Assembly (NCBI GenBank): GCA_045226255.1
Contig: JBGVCG010000022.1
Location: 132,470 to 196,469, forward strand
DNA from: UBA1181 sp045226255
GTDB taxonomy: Bacteria; Bacteroidota; Bacteroidia; Bacteroidales; Paludibacteraceae
Length of the DNA stretch: 64,000 nt
Direction: 5' to 3'
Below the pieces are notes generated by a model, which was not told the DNA's origin, made no database searches, and was given only the letters and a program-made list of their open reading frames with translations. The position numbers were made by a program, and so were the translations under genes. This document shows, piece after piece, positions 49,572 to 58,803 of the stretch. Within the stretch, counting starts at the first letter, position 1. Each line of letters opens with the position of its first letter.

Positions 49572-51356
49572 ATGGCGCTTCTTTATCTGCAGGTTGAGAA
49601 CCTGACCAAATCATTCGGAGATAATTATTTATTCCAAGATATATCGTTTGGCCTATTCGAGGGCCAGCGTGTGGCGTTGATCGCCAAGAACGGTGCCGGT
49701 AAGAGTACCTTGCTGAACATCATCGCGGGCAATATGTCGTACGACACGGGCAAGATCACCTTCCGGAATGGCTTGAAGGTGGGCATCTTGCCGCAGGACC
49801 CTAAACTGGAGGGCTTCAAGACGGTGCAGGATGTCTGTGCGGGCTCGGGCGATGAGATCAGGATGAAACAGATCCTCGGCAAGCTGAAGATCACGGACCT
49901 GGAGCAGGAGCTGAGCGTGATGTCGGGCGGTCAGATGAAGCGTGTCGCCTTGGCGAAGGTGCTGGTGTCCGACCCTGAACTGCTGATCTTGGACGAGCCC
50001 ACCAACCATCTGGACCTCGAAATGGTCGAGTGGCTGGAGGATTACCTGCGTCGCTCAAGGCTCGCCTTGCTGATGGTGACGCACGACCGTTACTTCCTGG
50101 ATCGGGTCTGCAGCGATATCCTGGAGATAGACCAACAACGCCTCTTCTCCTACAAGGGCAACTACTCCTACTACCTGGAGAAGCGACAGGAGCGCTATGA
50201 CGCGCAGAGCGCCGAACTGGCGAGGGCCAACAACCTCTTCCGCAAGGAGCTGGACTGGATGCGGAGACAACCGCAGGCTAGGGCGGGGAAGGCCCAGTAC
50301 CGCATCGACGCCTTCCATGACCTGGAGAAGAAGATCAAGGCACCCCGCTCCACGGGTACGGTGAAGCTGGAGGTGAAGGCAAGCTATATCGGCAGTAAGA
50401 TATTCGAGGCTAAATCCGTATGCAAGGCGTACGGTGACTTGAAGATATTGGATAATTTCGACTATACGTTCAACCGCTACGAGAAGCTGGGCATCGTCGG
50501 CAATAACGGTACGGGGAAGTCCACCTTCGTGAAGATGCTGGTGGGCGAGGTGGCGCCCGATTCGGGTACCATCGATGTGGGCGAGACGGTCCGCTTCGGC
50601 TACTACAGCCAGCAGGGCCTGACGTTCGACCCGAACATGAAGGTGATCGACGCGGTGCGGGACATCGCAGAGGTGGTGCAGATGGGCGACGGGAAACGGT
50701 TGTCCGTCTCGCAATTCCTCAACCTCTTCCTGTTCACGCCGGAGACGCAGCAGAAGTACATCGCCAAGCTGAGCGGTGGCGAACGTCGTAGGCTCTATCT
50801 CTGCACCGTCCTGATGCGGAACCCTAATTTCCTCGTGCTGGATGAGCCTACCAACGACTTGGACATTGTGACGTTGAATGTGCTGGAGGAGTATCTCCAA
50901 TCGTTCAAGGGGTGCGTGATCGTCGTTTCGCACGACCGCTACTTCATGGACAAGGTGGTGGATCACCTCTTTGTCTTCCATGGCAATGCGGAGGTGCAGG
51001 ATTTCCCGGGCAACTATTCCGACTACAGGGAGTACCGCGACATGAAGCTCTATTTCGAGCGTCAGGAGAAGGAGAACGCCCCGAAACAGAAGGGCGCCGC
51101 GCCGGCGGAGGCTCCGCAACGCAACGTGAAGGAACGTCCCCGTAGACTCACCTACAAGGAGCAACGTGAGTTCGAACAGCTGGAGAAGGACTTGCAGACC
51201 TTGGGGCAGGAGCGGACGGACCTGGAGAACGAACTCTCCTCCGGACAGCTCTCCAATGACGAACTGATTGCTAAATCGAACCGCGTGGCGGAGGTCATCG
51301 CCCTGATCGACGAGAAGGAGATGCGATGGCTCGAACTGAGCGAATTTGCGAACTGA
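49572..51356 (+). CDS. ABC-F family ATPase (Uup-like)
   Basis: The 594-residue soluble protein has two ABC domains: Walker A AKNGAGKST (about 39-46) and GNNGTGKST (about 313), signatures MSGGQMKR and LSGGERRR, Walker B LLILDEPTNHLD and LVLDEPTNDLD, and the ABC-F linker between. The C-terminal 70 residues (LTYKEQREFEQLEKDLQTL...) form the coiled coil of Uup. ABC-F proteins act on ribosomes or on branched DNA structures; the specific role is open. Confidence 0.9.
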   Translation: MALLYLQVENLTKSFGDNYLFQDISFGLFEGQRVALIAKNGAGKSTLLNIIAGNMSYDTGKITFRNGLKVGILPQDPKLEGFKTVQDVCAGSGDEIRMKQILGKLKITDLEQELSVMSGGQMKRVALAKVLVSDPELLILDEPTNHLDLEMVEWLEDYLRRSRLALLMVTHDRYFLDRVCSDILEIDQQRLFSYKGNYSYYLEKRQERYDAQSAELARANNLFRKELDWMRRQPQARAGKAQYRIDAFHDLEKKIKAPRSTGTVKLEVKASYIGSKIFEAKSVCKAYGDLKILDNFDYTFNRYEKLGIVGNNGTGKSTFVKMLVGEVAPDSGTIDVGETVRFGYYSQQGLTFDPNMKVIDAVRDIAEVVQMGDGKRLSVSQFLNLFLFTPETQQKYIAKLSGGERRRLYLCTVLMRNPNFLVLDEPTNDLDIVTLNVLEEYLQSFKGCVIVVSHDRYFMDKVVDHLFVFHGNAEVQDFPGNYSDYREYRDMKLYFERQEKENAPKQKGAAPAEAPQRNVKERPRRLTYKEQREFEQLEKDLQTLGQERTDLENELSSGQLSNDELIAKSNRVAEVIALIDEKEMRWLELSEFAN

Positions 51357-51360
51357 TGAT

Positions 51361-53511
51361 ATGGTAGAAGGTAATACATTGCCGCTGGACGCTATGGTGC
51401 CTGGCGGTGAGAGGTTTAAGGAATTTCAGCCTGATGTTTATGCGAGTGTCATGGTCCGTGACCATGTGGTCGCATTGGTGGACGCCAAGGGGGATCTCTC
51501 CCTCTGCCGCGTGGATGCGTGCGCGCCGAGGCTCTCCTCGTCCACAATCACTTTCCCTCGGGAGCAGTTGATGGATGTGCTGGGCATTGCCGACTCGCCT
51601 GCGAAGGAGATCTCCATCTCCGGCTTGTCGGTGTCGACGGATTGTGTTTCCCTTTATTTGACATACGATGACTCCTTGGCACGGCTCAACCTGTGCGAGG
51701 GAGCGCTGCGCCTCGCCTGGCACGTGGATACGTCGGATTGGACGCTCACCACAACGGACGGGGAGGGTATTTACCTTTTCGTCACCCAAGGGAAGGAAGA
51801 GGTGAATATGCTGGATAGCGAAGGGGGTAGGCGTGTGGTCTACGTCGAGAAGAATCCCTCTTTCACGGTGCGTAAGACACCTTCCCGAAACGAGTTCGGC
51901 ATAGAGGAGATGTTCTTCCTCTCTCCGGACAAGCGCAAGGTGGCCTTCTATCACTTGAATGAAACGTCCGTCACCGAATTCCCTGTCACCTCCGCACCGA
52001 ATGGCTCGGATATGCCTGGCACGACGATGCTGAAGTATCCCTTCGCCGGCACGAAGCAGTCGGAGCTGGTCGAGGTGGGTATCTTGGACCTGGAGACGGG
52101 CGCAGTCACTTGGCTGAAGAACGACGGGGAGATCTGCTATTGGATCGGCCTCACATGGTCGCCCGACAATCGTTCCCTTTTCTGCTACGGACTCAACCGT
52201 AGCCAGCAGCGTAGCCGTCTGCTTCAGTTTGATGCCTCGACGGGAGCCGTTTCCCGAGAAATACTATGCGAAGAGAGTTTGGAATATATCGAACCAGAGC
52301 ATTCGCTATTATTCATAACCCCAGAGAAATTCCTCTTCCAGAGCCGTACCTATACGGGTTACAACCATATCTACCTGTATGACTTGGCGTCCAACAGGAT
52401 GGATCAGATCACGCAGGGCAATTGGGAGGTGACTCAGTTGCTGGGCTATTCGGCCGCACGTGACCTTGTGCTCTATTTGGGCACCCGCAACACTCCGTTG
52501 AACCGTGATTTCTTCGGCACCCGCTTGTTGGATGGGGAGACGGTGACGATCTCTTCGTCGTTGGGCACCCATCAGGTCTATATGGATGGATCGGGGCCGG
52601 TCTGGGTCGATCTGTTCCAGTCTGAGACCGAGCCGGGCGTGACCACGCTAGGGTGCTTGGAGACGTATGGGGACACCTTCGTGCTGAAGCGTTCCCCTAA
52701 TCCGTACGAGGGGTATGCGTTGCCGGAGCGCATCGTGGGCATCTTGCCGAAGGGGAAGGATTCCGACGATGACCTCTACTACCGCATCGTGAAGCCTCGA
52801 CAGGTGAGGGAGGGCGAGCGGTTGCCTGTTGTCTTCTATGTCTATGGCGGTCCGCATGTGCAGTTGATCACCAACACGTGGGGAAGCGGGACGAAAGGTT
52901 TCGAGGAGATGATGGCGGATGCGGGTTGTGTCACTTTCTGCATCGATCCGCATGGCTCGTACAATCGGGGGCATCGCTTCGAGAGCGAGATACGGGACGA
53001 CCTGAACGGTCCGCAAATCCGTGATTACAAGTATGCACTGAACTGGCTCTTCCTGACGCATGACTACGTGGATAGGAGCCGGGTGGCCATCTACGGCTGG
53101 AGCTTCGGTGGTTTTATGACCCTTTCCATGTTGCTTTGCAGCGGCTTTCCGTTCAAGGTGGGTGTGGCGGGAGGCGTCGTCGTCTCCTGGCGTTACTATG
53201 AGACGATGTATACGGAGCGTTACATGAGCCTGGACAAGGAGGGAGGAACCTCCGGGGAGCATTTCACCCGAACCGACATGGCGAAGCGCATCGGCGAGCT
53301 GAAGACGCCGTTGAGGCTGATCCATTGTCTGGAGGATCCTGTCGTCCTTCCGCTCCATTGGCAATACCTTCTTTCGGAGGCGAATAAGCGGGGGGAGGTG
53401 GCCCAATTGATCACGTGCTATTTCTATCCGGGACACGAACACAACGTAAAAGGCGTCGAGCGTGTGCGGCTTATGGAAAAAGTACGCACGATGATATTTG
53501 ATTGTTTATAG
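51361..53511 (+). CDS. S9 prolyl oligopeptidase/DPP-IV-like peptidase without signal peptide
   Basis: The protein is about 716 residues: a beta-propeller N-terminal domain (to about 460) and an alpha/beta hydrolase domain with GWSFGGF (Ser near 581), CLEDPV (Asp near 655) and GHEHNV (His near 691). Unlike most Bacteroidetes DPP-IV enzymes it has no signal peptide or lipobox; the ATG at 51361 sits 4 bp after the ABC-F stop and no longer start is possible without a large overlap. It would be cytoplasmic. Confidence 0.88.
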   Translation: MVEGNTLPLDAMVPGGERFKEFQPDVYASVMVRDHVVALVDAKGDLSLCRVDACAPRLSSSTITFPREQLMDVLGIADSPAKEISISGLSVSTDCVSLYLTYDDSLARLNLCEGALRLAWHVDTSDWTLTTTDGEGIYLFVTQGKEEVNMLDSEGGRRVVYVEKNPSFTVRKTPSRNEFGIEEMFFLSPDKRKVAFYHLNETSVTEFPVTSAPNGSDMPGTTMLKYPFAGTKQSELVEVGILDLETGAVTWLKNDGEICYWIGLTWSPDNRSLFCYGLNRSQQRSRLLQFDASTGAVSREILCEESLEYIEPEHSLLFITPEKFLFQSRTYTGYNHIYLYDLASNRMDQITQGNWEVTQLLGYSAARDLVLYLGTRNTPLNRDFFGTRLLDGETVTISSSLGTHQVYMDGSGPVWVDLFQSETEPGVTTLGCLETYGDTFVLKRSPNPYEGYALPERIVGILPKGKDSDDDLYYRIVKPRQVREGERLPVVFYVYGGPHVQLITNTWGSGTKGFEEMMADAGCVTFCIDPHGSYNRGHRFESEIRDDLNGPQIRDYKYALNWLFLTHDYVDRSRVAIYGWSFGGFMTLSMLLCSGFPFKVGVAGGVVVSWRYYETMYTERYMSLDKEGGTSGEHFTRTDMAKRIGELKTPLRLIHCLEDPVVLPLHWQYLLSEANKRGEVAQLITCYFYPGHEHNVKGVERVRLMEKVRTMIFDCL

Positions 53512-53550
53512 GTCAATTTTATGAATATGATTAAAAAAATAGAAAAATAT

Positions 53551-53581
53551 TTTGCTGCAGACATTTTTTGTCGTATGTTTG
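53551..53581 (+). promoter_or_regulatory. Consensus promoter of candidate small RNA 3
   Basis: TTTG at 53551-53554, a 19-bp spacer, TATGTTTG at 53574-53581: an exact fit to the Bacteroidetes consensus. No ORF follows before the terminator. Confidence 0.6.
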
Positions 53582-53587
53582 TAGCGC

Positions 53588-53665
53588 AAACAAAACAGGT
53601 AGATTTTTTCATAGTTAAGGTTTAGATTGGTTAAGGGACGTTGTGAAACGTCCCTTAATTATTTT
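53588..53665 (+). ncRNA. Candidate small RNA 3 (promoter plus terminator, no ORF)
   Basis: A predicted ~78-nt transcript ends in a perfect 12-bp hairpin, TTAAGGGACGTT/AACGTCCCTTAA (53631-53642 with 53647-53658), with a GTGA tetraloop and a T-rich tail. The apical CGTT-GTGA-AACG matches candidate 2 at 9176-9257. The hairpin could also simply end transcription of the peptidase gene 120 bp upstream, but the intervening consensus promoter argues for a separate RNA. Confidence 0.45.
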
Positions 53666-53716
53666 TGTATGGCCGTGTTTGGGGGATTTATGATTTAACA
53701 ATTTACGATTTACGGG

Positions 53717-53894
53717 GGAACCCCGAAGGGGTGATCATAATACAGGCACGGGTGTGAACCCGTGTGTGCGATGCAGGAACGAACAGGAACCCCGAAGGGG
53801 TGACACCTTTTTGTGATTTACAATTTACGGGAAAACATCCATGTATGCGTATCCTCCGCTAACGTCTATATTGTTTTCACCCCTTCGGGGTTCC
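53717..53894. repeat. Three 18-bp palindromic elements (REP-like)
   Basis: GGAACCCCGAAGGGGTGA occurs at 53717-53734 and 53786-53803, and its reverse complement at 53877-53894. Each has the internal palindrome CCCC-GAA-GGGG (or TTC), so pairs can form larger hairpins. Such elements are scattered in many Bacteroidetes genomes; their function is unknown. Confidence 0.8.
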
Positions 53895-54227
53895 CGTCAC
53901 ACACATTGTTCGTCATACAGGGGTTAGCACCCCTGCCTGTGATGTTGTCGCCCCATCGGGGCTTAGGGTATGCGCATCGCCTATAGACACGCACTTCCCA
54001 ACCAATTGACTTCGTCGAACTGACGTTTCAAAATTCTTAATTATCCCCGCCCCTGGGGCATGGGTATGTGCATTGCGTGGGGATTTATGATTTTACGATT
54101 TACACAATTTACGGGAAAACATCCATGTATGCGCATTCCCTCCATTCAAAATTCATAATTCATAATTCTTAATTATCATAGTATCGTTTTTTTTCTTTAT
54201 TTTGCAGAAGTAAATTGCATAAGGTGT

Positions 54228-56369
54228 ATGGAGCAAGTAGCGAATTTCTTTTCACACTTACCGGTGACAGACCCAATCCTGATATTCTCGTTGGTGCTGT
54301 TCGTCATTCTTATTGCTCCATTGGCACTGGATCGATTGAAGATTCCGCATATCATCGGACTCATTTTGGCGGGTGTGATCCTGAGCGAGAATTGTACGGG
54401 TGTCCTGAAACGTGACGTCAGCTTCGACCTGTTCGGAACGGTCGGTCTGCTCTATATCATGTTCCTGGCGGGATTGCAGATGGACCTCGCCGATTTTAAG
54501 AAGAACACCAAGAAAAATGTGTTCTTTGGTCTGACCACCTTCTATGTGCCGATGATCTTTGGATCGGTCAGCAGTTTCTTCCTCCTGAAGTATCTTTTTG
54601 CCCATACGACGCCGGAGTTCCAGACGATAGGGAACTTCTCCTTCTCCGTCTATCTGATCATGGCTTCCGTGCTGATCGCCAGCATGTATGCCTCCCACAC
54701 ATTGATATCCTATCCGATTGTTGGACGTTTCGGTGTGACGAAGAACTCCGCCGTGAACATATCGTTGGGCGGTACCATGATCGCTACCACGTTGGCCTTG
54801 GTTATCCTCGCCTTCATCGTGGCGATGTGCAAGGGGGAGGTTAATGCTACGTTCTGGCTGCAGTTCGTCGTTTCCGTGGCGGTCTTTGTCCTGATCATCG
54901 GCTTTGTCTATCCTCGGGTAGCGGACCGTTTCTTCAAACGGCATGAGGATAGTATCCTGCAGTATATCTTTGTCTTGGCCATGGTCTTCTTGGGGGGATT
55001 CCTCGCGAAGATGGCCTCTTTGGAACCAATCATCGGTGCCTTCATGGTGGGTCTTGCGCTGAATAGGTATATCCCTCGCATCTCCCCGCTGATGAACCGT
55101 TTGGATTTTGTGGGCAATGCGATCTTCATTCCTTTCTTCCTGATAGGTGTGGGCATGCTCATTGATGTCCGTTCGGTCTTCTCCAGTTTCAACTCCTTGA
55201 TCGCCGCCGTTGTGATGAGCGCCGTCTCCACCCTTTCCAAGTATGTCGCCGCGGTCATCACGCGCAAGACCTACAAGATGTCGAAGGAGGAGGGGCTTAT
55301 GATCTTCGGATTGAGTAACGCCCAGGCTGCCGCCACGTTGGCCGCCGTGATGATCGGTCATGAGATACAGATCGGTGTGGATCCGAATGGGCTGCCTGTC
55401 TATTTGTTGGGCGATGAGATCCTGAACGGTACCATCGTGATGATTCTCGTCACCTGCACCATCTCTTCCTTCGCGACGGAGAAGGCGGCCCGCAAGCTGG
55501 TGACCCAGCAAGACCAGTTGGACGAGAAACTATCCGACGAGAAGTTGGCGGATCGTATCCTTATACCGCTCTATAACCCTGATACACTGAATAGTTTGAT
55601 GGAACTCTCCATTCTGTTGAAGGTGGACAAGAGCCGTGAGCCGCTCTATGCGCTGACGATCGCCAATAAGAACGCCGCTCACCTGACCTCGGAGGAGAAG
55701 GCGAAGAAACTGCTGGAACGCGCGGCGAAGATCGCTTCGGCGACCGATAACTCCGTGCGTATGATGACCCGCTTCGACGTGAATGTGACCAGCGGTATCG
55801 TGGAGACAATCAAGGAGAACCATATCACGGAGGTGGTCATGGGTCTGCACCATAAGAACAATTTCACCGACTCCTTCCTCGGAGATAAGACGGATAACCT
55901 CTTGAAGGCGACGAACCAGATGACGCTGATCTACCATGCCGTGCAGCCGGTCAGCACCATCAAGCGCATCGTCGTGGCTGTGCCTCCGCGCGCTGAGTTC
56001 GAGGTGGGCTTTGTGAAGTGGTACGACCGTATGAAGAACATCGCCAAGCAGATTGGCGCCAATGTGCTTTTCTATGCGCACAAGGAGACGTTGGACCAGA
56101 TTCAGATATTGGCGCAGCGTAAGAAGTTCGGTGTCCCGACCCAGTTCAAGGAGTTGGACGATTGGGAGGATTTCCTGGTGCTTACAGGTGAGGTGGCGGA
56201 TAATGATCTGTTCGTGGTCATCTCCTCCCGAAAGACGGCGATGTCATACAACCCGTTGTTCGAGAAATTGCCTAATTATCTCTCCAAATACTTCAATAAG
56301 AACAGTTACATTCTCCTCTATCCAGACCAGTTCGATGAGGAGAACCCAGAATCATATAAGACCGTATGA
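54228..56369 (+). CDS. Kef-type cation:proton antiporter with C-terminal stress domain
   Basis: The 713-residue protein has about 12 membrane helices in the first 420 residues (IPHIIGLILAGVIL, LEPIIGAFMVGLALNRYIP, IFIPFFLIGVGMLID), as in the CPA2 Na+ or K+/H+ antiporter family. From about 440 a soluble tail with LIPLYNPDTLNSLMELSILL and TEVVMGLHHKNNFTDSFLGDKTD resembles two universal-stress-protein-like domains. It should export cations across the inner membrane. It starts the kef-plsC-ruvB run and overlaps plsC by 4 bp. Confidence 0.9.
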   Translation: MEQVANFFSHLPVTDPILIFSLVLFVILIAPLALDRLKIPHIIGLILAGVILSENCTGVLKRDVSFDLFGTVGLLYIMFLAGLQMDLADFKKNTKKNVFFGLTTFYVPMIFGSVSSFFLLKYLFAHTTPEFQTIGNFSFSVYLIMASVLIASMYASHTLISYPIVGRFGVTKNSAVNISLGGTMIATTLALVILAFIVAMCKGEVNATFWLQFVVSVAVFVLIIGFVYPRVADRFFKRHEDSILQYIFVLAMVFLGGFLAKMASLEPIIGAFMVGLALNRYIPRISPLMNRLDFVGNAIFIPFFLIGVGMLIDVRSVFSSFNSLIAAVVMSAVSTLSKYVAAVITRKTYKMSKEEGLMIFGLSNAQAAATLAAVMIGHEIQIGVDPNGLPVYLLGDEILNGTIVMILVTCTISSFATEKAARKLVTQQDQLDEKLSDEKLADRILIPLYNPDTLNSLMELSILLKVDKSREPLYALTIANKNAAHLTSEEKAKKLLERAAKIASATDNSVRMMTRFDVNVTSGIVETIKENHITEVVMGLHHKNNFTDSFLGDKTDNLLKATNQMTLIYHAVQPVSTIKRIVVAVPPRAEFEVGFVKWYDRMKNIAKQIGANVLFYAHKETLDQIQILAQRKKFGVPTQFKELDDWEDFLVLTGEVADNDLFVVISSRKTAMSYNPLFEKLPNYLSKYFNKNSYILLYPDQFDEENPESYKTV

Positions 56370-57733
56370 GCCAGTTTTCAAAAACAACATTATTCTATAA
56401 GATATTAAGGGTATATACCAACTTCACATATTCCAGGTGGTTCTCTCGTTGCGAGATCAATGGAGTCGGTAACATTCCGGAGGGCGAGCCTGTCATCTTC
56501 GCTCCGAATCACCAGAACGCTTTCGTGGATGCGATGGCGCTGCTCTTTTCCTCCCCGCAGCCGGTTGTCTTTTGGGTGCGGGCGGACCTCTTCCAAAACA
56601 AGCTGATCAATAAGTTCCTTCGGGCATTGAAGATGATGCCCGCCTATCGTATGCGCAACGGGGTCAGCAACCTGAAGAAGAATGAGGAGTCGCTGCGCGA
56701 TTCGGTGGATGTGCTGACACACGAACAGTTCCTCTGCCTGATGCCGGAGGGTGGACAGGATGAGAAACGTCGGCTCCGTCCCTTGGTGAAGGGTATCTTC
56801 CGTACGGCCTTCGCCGCCCAGGAACAGCTGTCGGACAAGTGGGTGAAGATCGTGCCCGTCGGTATTGACTACGGACACTACGACAGAAGCGGCCGTCATC
56901 TGGTCTTGAGCTTCGGTCGCCCGTTGAATATTAAGGACTACTACGAACAGTACCAGCAGGATGCGCCCCATGCCATGAATGCTATCCGCAAGGATCTGTC
57001 GGATCGGATCGCCCCGTTGATGCTGAATATTCAGTCTGAAAAATATTATGAGACATTCTATACCGCCGCCTATCTCTACAACGAGGAGATGTTGGATAAG
57101 CTCGGCTTGGAGGATAACCTCACGAATCGGCTGATTGCCCGCCAAAAGATCGTCTCCCTTCTCGAACAGGCGGAGGCGGCGGGCGACGAGTCGCTCGAAT
57201 CGCTCAGCATGGCCTGCGAGGCTTGGCGGGGAAAGGACAATGACACTGCCTTCCGTGCGGTCACCTCCGAGATGTCGGGTATGGATGTGGACCTCGTGAC
57301 GAAGATCCTTTATCTGATCGTCGCCAGCCCTCTCTTCCTGTATGGTTTGATCGTGAATTTCTTCCCTTTCATGATCTCCAAACTGCTGGGCGCCCGTGCG
57401 CATGGCTCAGGCTTCGAGTCCTCCCTGAAGTTGGGCTCCGCCATGTTGATCACGCCTATCTTCTACGTGATAGAGACTATTTTGTTCCCTCTATTATTTC
57501 CTGTGTTGATGCGGGCCCTGTACGGAATCCCTTATGAGGCGGACTCGATGACCATCGTGGCCTTCTTCTTCACGTTGCCGATCTCTTACTTCTTCATGCT
57601 ACGCTACCGTTGGAAGTTCCAGTATGTGAAGGAGCGTCTGCGCGGCTTTTTCGATAAGGCTTCCGTGATGACAAGGGATAATGCGGTCTCTTTGATCCAT
57701 AACTTGGTGTCGAAGTATATGCCGCATAAGTGA
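56366..57733 (+). CDS. PlsC-like glycerolipid acyltransferase
   Basis: The 455-residue protein has the acyltransferase motif NHQNAFVDA near residue 50 (catalytic His and Asp) and MPEGGQDEKRRL near residue 128. Two C-terminal membrane segments begin at about 315 (LIVASPLFLYGLIVNFFPF) and 370. It is longer than classical PlsC because of this C-terminal half. It is likely to acylate glycerol-phosphate or another membrane alcohol; the acceptor is not certain. Confidence 0.87.
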   Translation: MSQFSKTTLFYKILRVYTNFTYSRWFSRCEINGVGNIPEGEPVIFAPNHQNAFVDAMALLFSSPQPVVFWVRADLFQNKLINKFLRALKMMPAYRMRNGVSNLKKNEESLRDSVDVLTHEQFLCLMPEGGQDEKRRLRPLVKGIFRTAFAAQEQLSDKWVKIVPVGIDYGHYDRSGRHLVLSFGRPLNIKDYYEQYQQDAPHAMNAIRKDLSDRIAPLMLNIQSEKYYETFYTAAYLYNEEMLDKLGLEDNLTNRLIARQKIVSLLEQAEAAGDESLESLSMACEAWRGKDNDTAFRAVTSEMSGMDVDLVTKILYLIVASPLFLYGLIVNFFPFMISKLLGARAHGSGFESSLKLGSAMLITPIFYVIETILFPLLFPVLMRALYGIPYEADSMTIVAFFFTLPISYFFMLRYRWKFQYVKERLRGFFDKASVMTRDNAVSLIHNLVSKYMPHK

Positions 57734-57754
57734 TTAGCTAAAATTTGAATCTGA

Positions 57755-58777
57755 ATGGGTGATTTCGATATAAGAAAAACAGTCAACGAAAAGGAGCGGG
57801 AGTACGAAAACGCTTTGCGTCCGCTCTCGTTTGATGATTTCGCTGGACAGAGCAAGATCATCGAGAACCTGCGCATCTTCGTCAGCGCGGCGAAAATGCG
57901 TAACGAACCGTTGGACCATATCCTTTTTCATGGCCCTCCGGGATTGGGTAAGACCACCTTGTCCAATATCATTGCCAACGAGTTGGGCGTCGGCTTCAAA
58001 CTGACCTCCGGACCGGTCTTGGATAAGCCGGGCGACTTGGCGGGATTGCTCACCAATCTGGAGCCCCATGATGTCCTTTTCATCGATGAGATCCATCGCC
58101 TCTCGCCTGTGGTGGAGGAGTATCTCTATTCCGCGATGGAGGATTTCCGCATCGACATCATGATCGACAAGGGACCGAACGCTCGTTCGATCCAGATAGA
58201 CCTGAACCCTTTCACCTTGGTGGCGGCCACTACCCGTAGCGGTCTGTTGACCAGTCCGTTGCGTGCGCGCTTCGGTATCAATTGCCACCTGGAGTACTAT
58301 GATGTGGATGTCCTGACGAAGATCGTCATGCGCTCGTCCGCCATGCTAGGCGTTCCGTGTGAGGAGGATGCCGCTGTGGAGGTCTCCCGTCGTAGCCGTG
58401 GAACGCCGCGTATCGCCAATGCGCTCCTGCGCCGTGTGCGTGACTTTGCCCAAGTGAAGGGCACCGGACGCATTGATCTGCGCATTGCGAAGTTCGCCCT
58501 CGAGGCCTTGAACATTGATACTTATGGCCTTGATGAGATAGATAATAAGTTGTTGAACATCATGATCGACAAGTTCAACGGAGGTCCTGTCGGGCTCACC
58601 ACCATCGCTACGGCCATGGGTGAGGATGCCGGTACCATCGAGGAGGTCTATGAGCCATACCTGATCAAGGAGGGTTTCATCAAACGGACTCCCCGCGGAC
58701 GGGAGGTTACGGAGCTTGCCTTGCGCCATCTCGGCAAGATGGGCGGTTTCTGCCGGCAAGGCTCGTTGTTCGACTGA
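57755..58777 (+). CDS. ruvB: Holliday junction branch-migration ATPase RuvB
   Basis: The 340-residue protein has the complete RuvB sequence pattern: LRPLSFDDFAGQ, Walker A GPPGLGKTT (60-68), DVLFIDEIHRLSP, the arginine-finger and sensor regions and the C-terminal YLIKEGFIKRTPRGR. It drives branch migration with RuvA. It lies 21 bp downstream of the acyltransferase gene. Confidence 0.97.
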   Translation: MGDFDIRKTVNEKEREYENALRPLSFDDFAGQSKIIENLRIFVSAAKMRNEPLDHILFHGPPGLGKTTLSNIIANELGVGFKLTSGPVLDKPGDLAGLLTNLEPHDVLFIDEIHRLSPVVEEYLYSAMEDFRIDIMIDKGPNARSIQIDLNPFTLVAATTRSGLLTSPLRARFGINCHLEYYDVDVLTKIVMRSSAMLGVPCEEDAAVEVSRRSRGTPRIANALLRRVRDFAQVKGTGRIDLRIAKFALEALNIDTYGLDEIDNKLLNIMIDKFNGGPVGLTTIATAMGEDAGTIEEVYEPYLIKEGFIKRTPRGREVTELALRHLGKMGGFCRQGSLFD

Positions 58778-58803
58778 TACGATTCATACAAAGTTTGTTC
58801 GCT

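Larger units (their letters stand above)
53512..54227. other. 716-bp intergenic region: candidate small RNA and repeat cluster
   Basis: No protein gene is supported. The left third holds a plus-strand promoter-terminator unit (53551-53665). The rest is repetitive: three copies of an 18-bp palindromic element (53717-53734, 53786-53803, and inverted at 53877-53894), a ~38-bp direct repeat (ACAATTTACGGGAAAACATC... at about 53820-53857 and 54108-54146), and ATTCATAATTC-type runs before the antiporter gene. Confidence 0.6.

Noticed and set aside
53717..53894. CRISPR-like arrangement of the short palindromes
   Set aside because: Only three copies, irregular spacing, one inverted, and no cas genes; they are REP-like elements.
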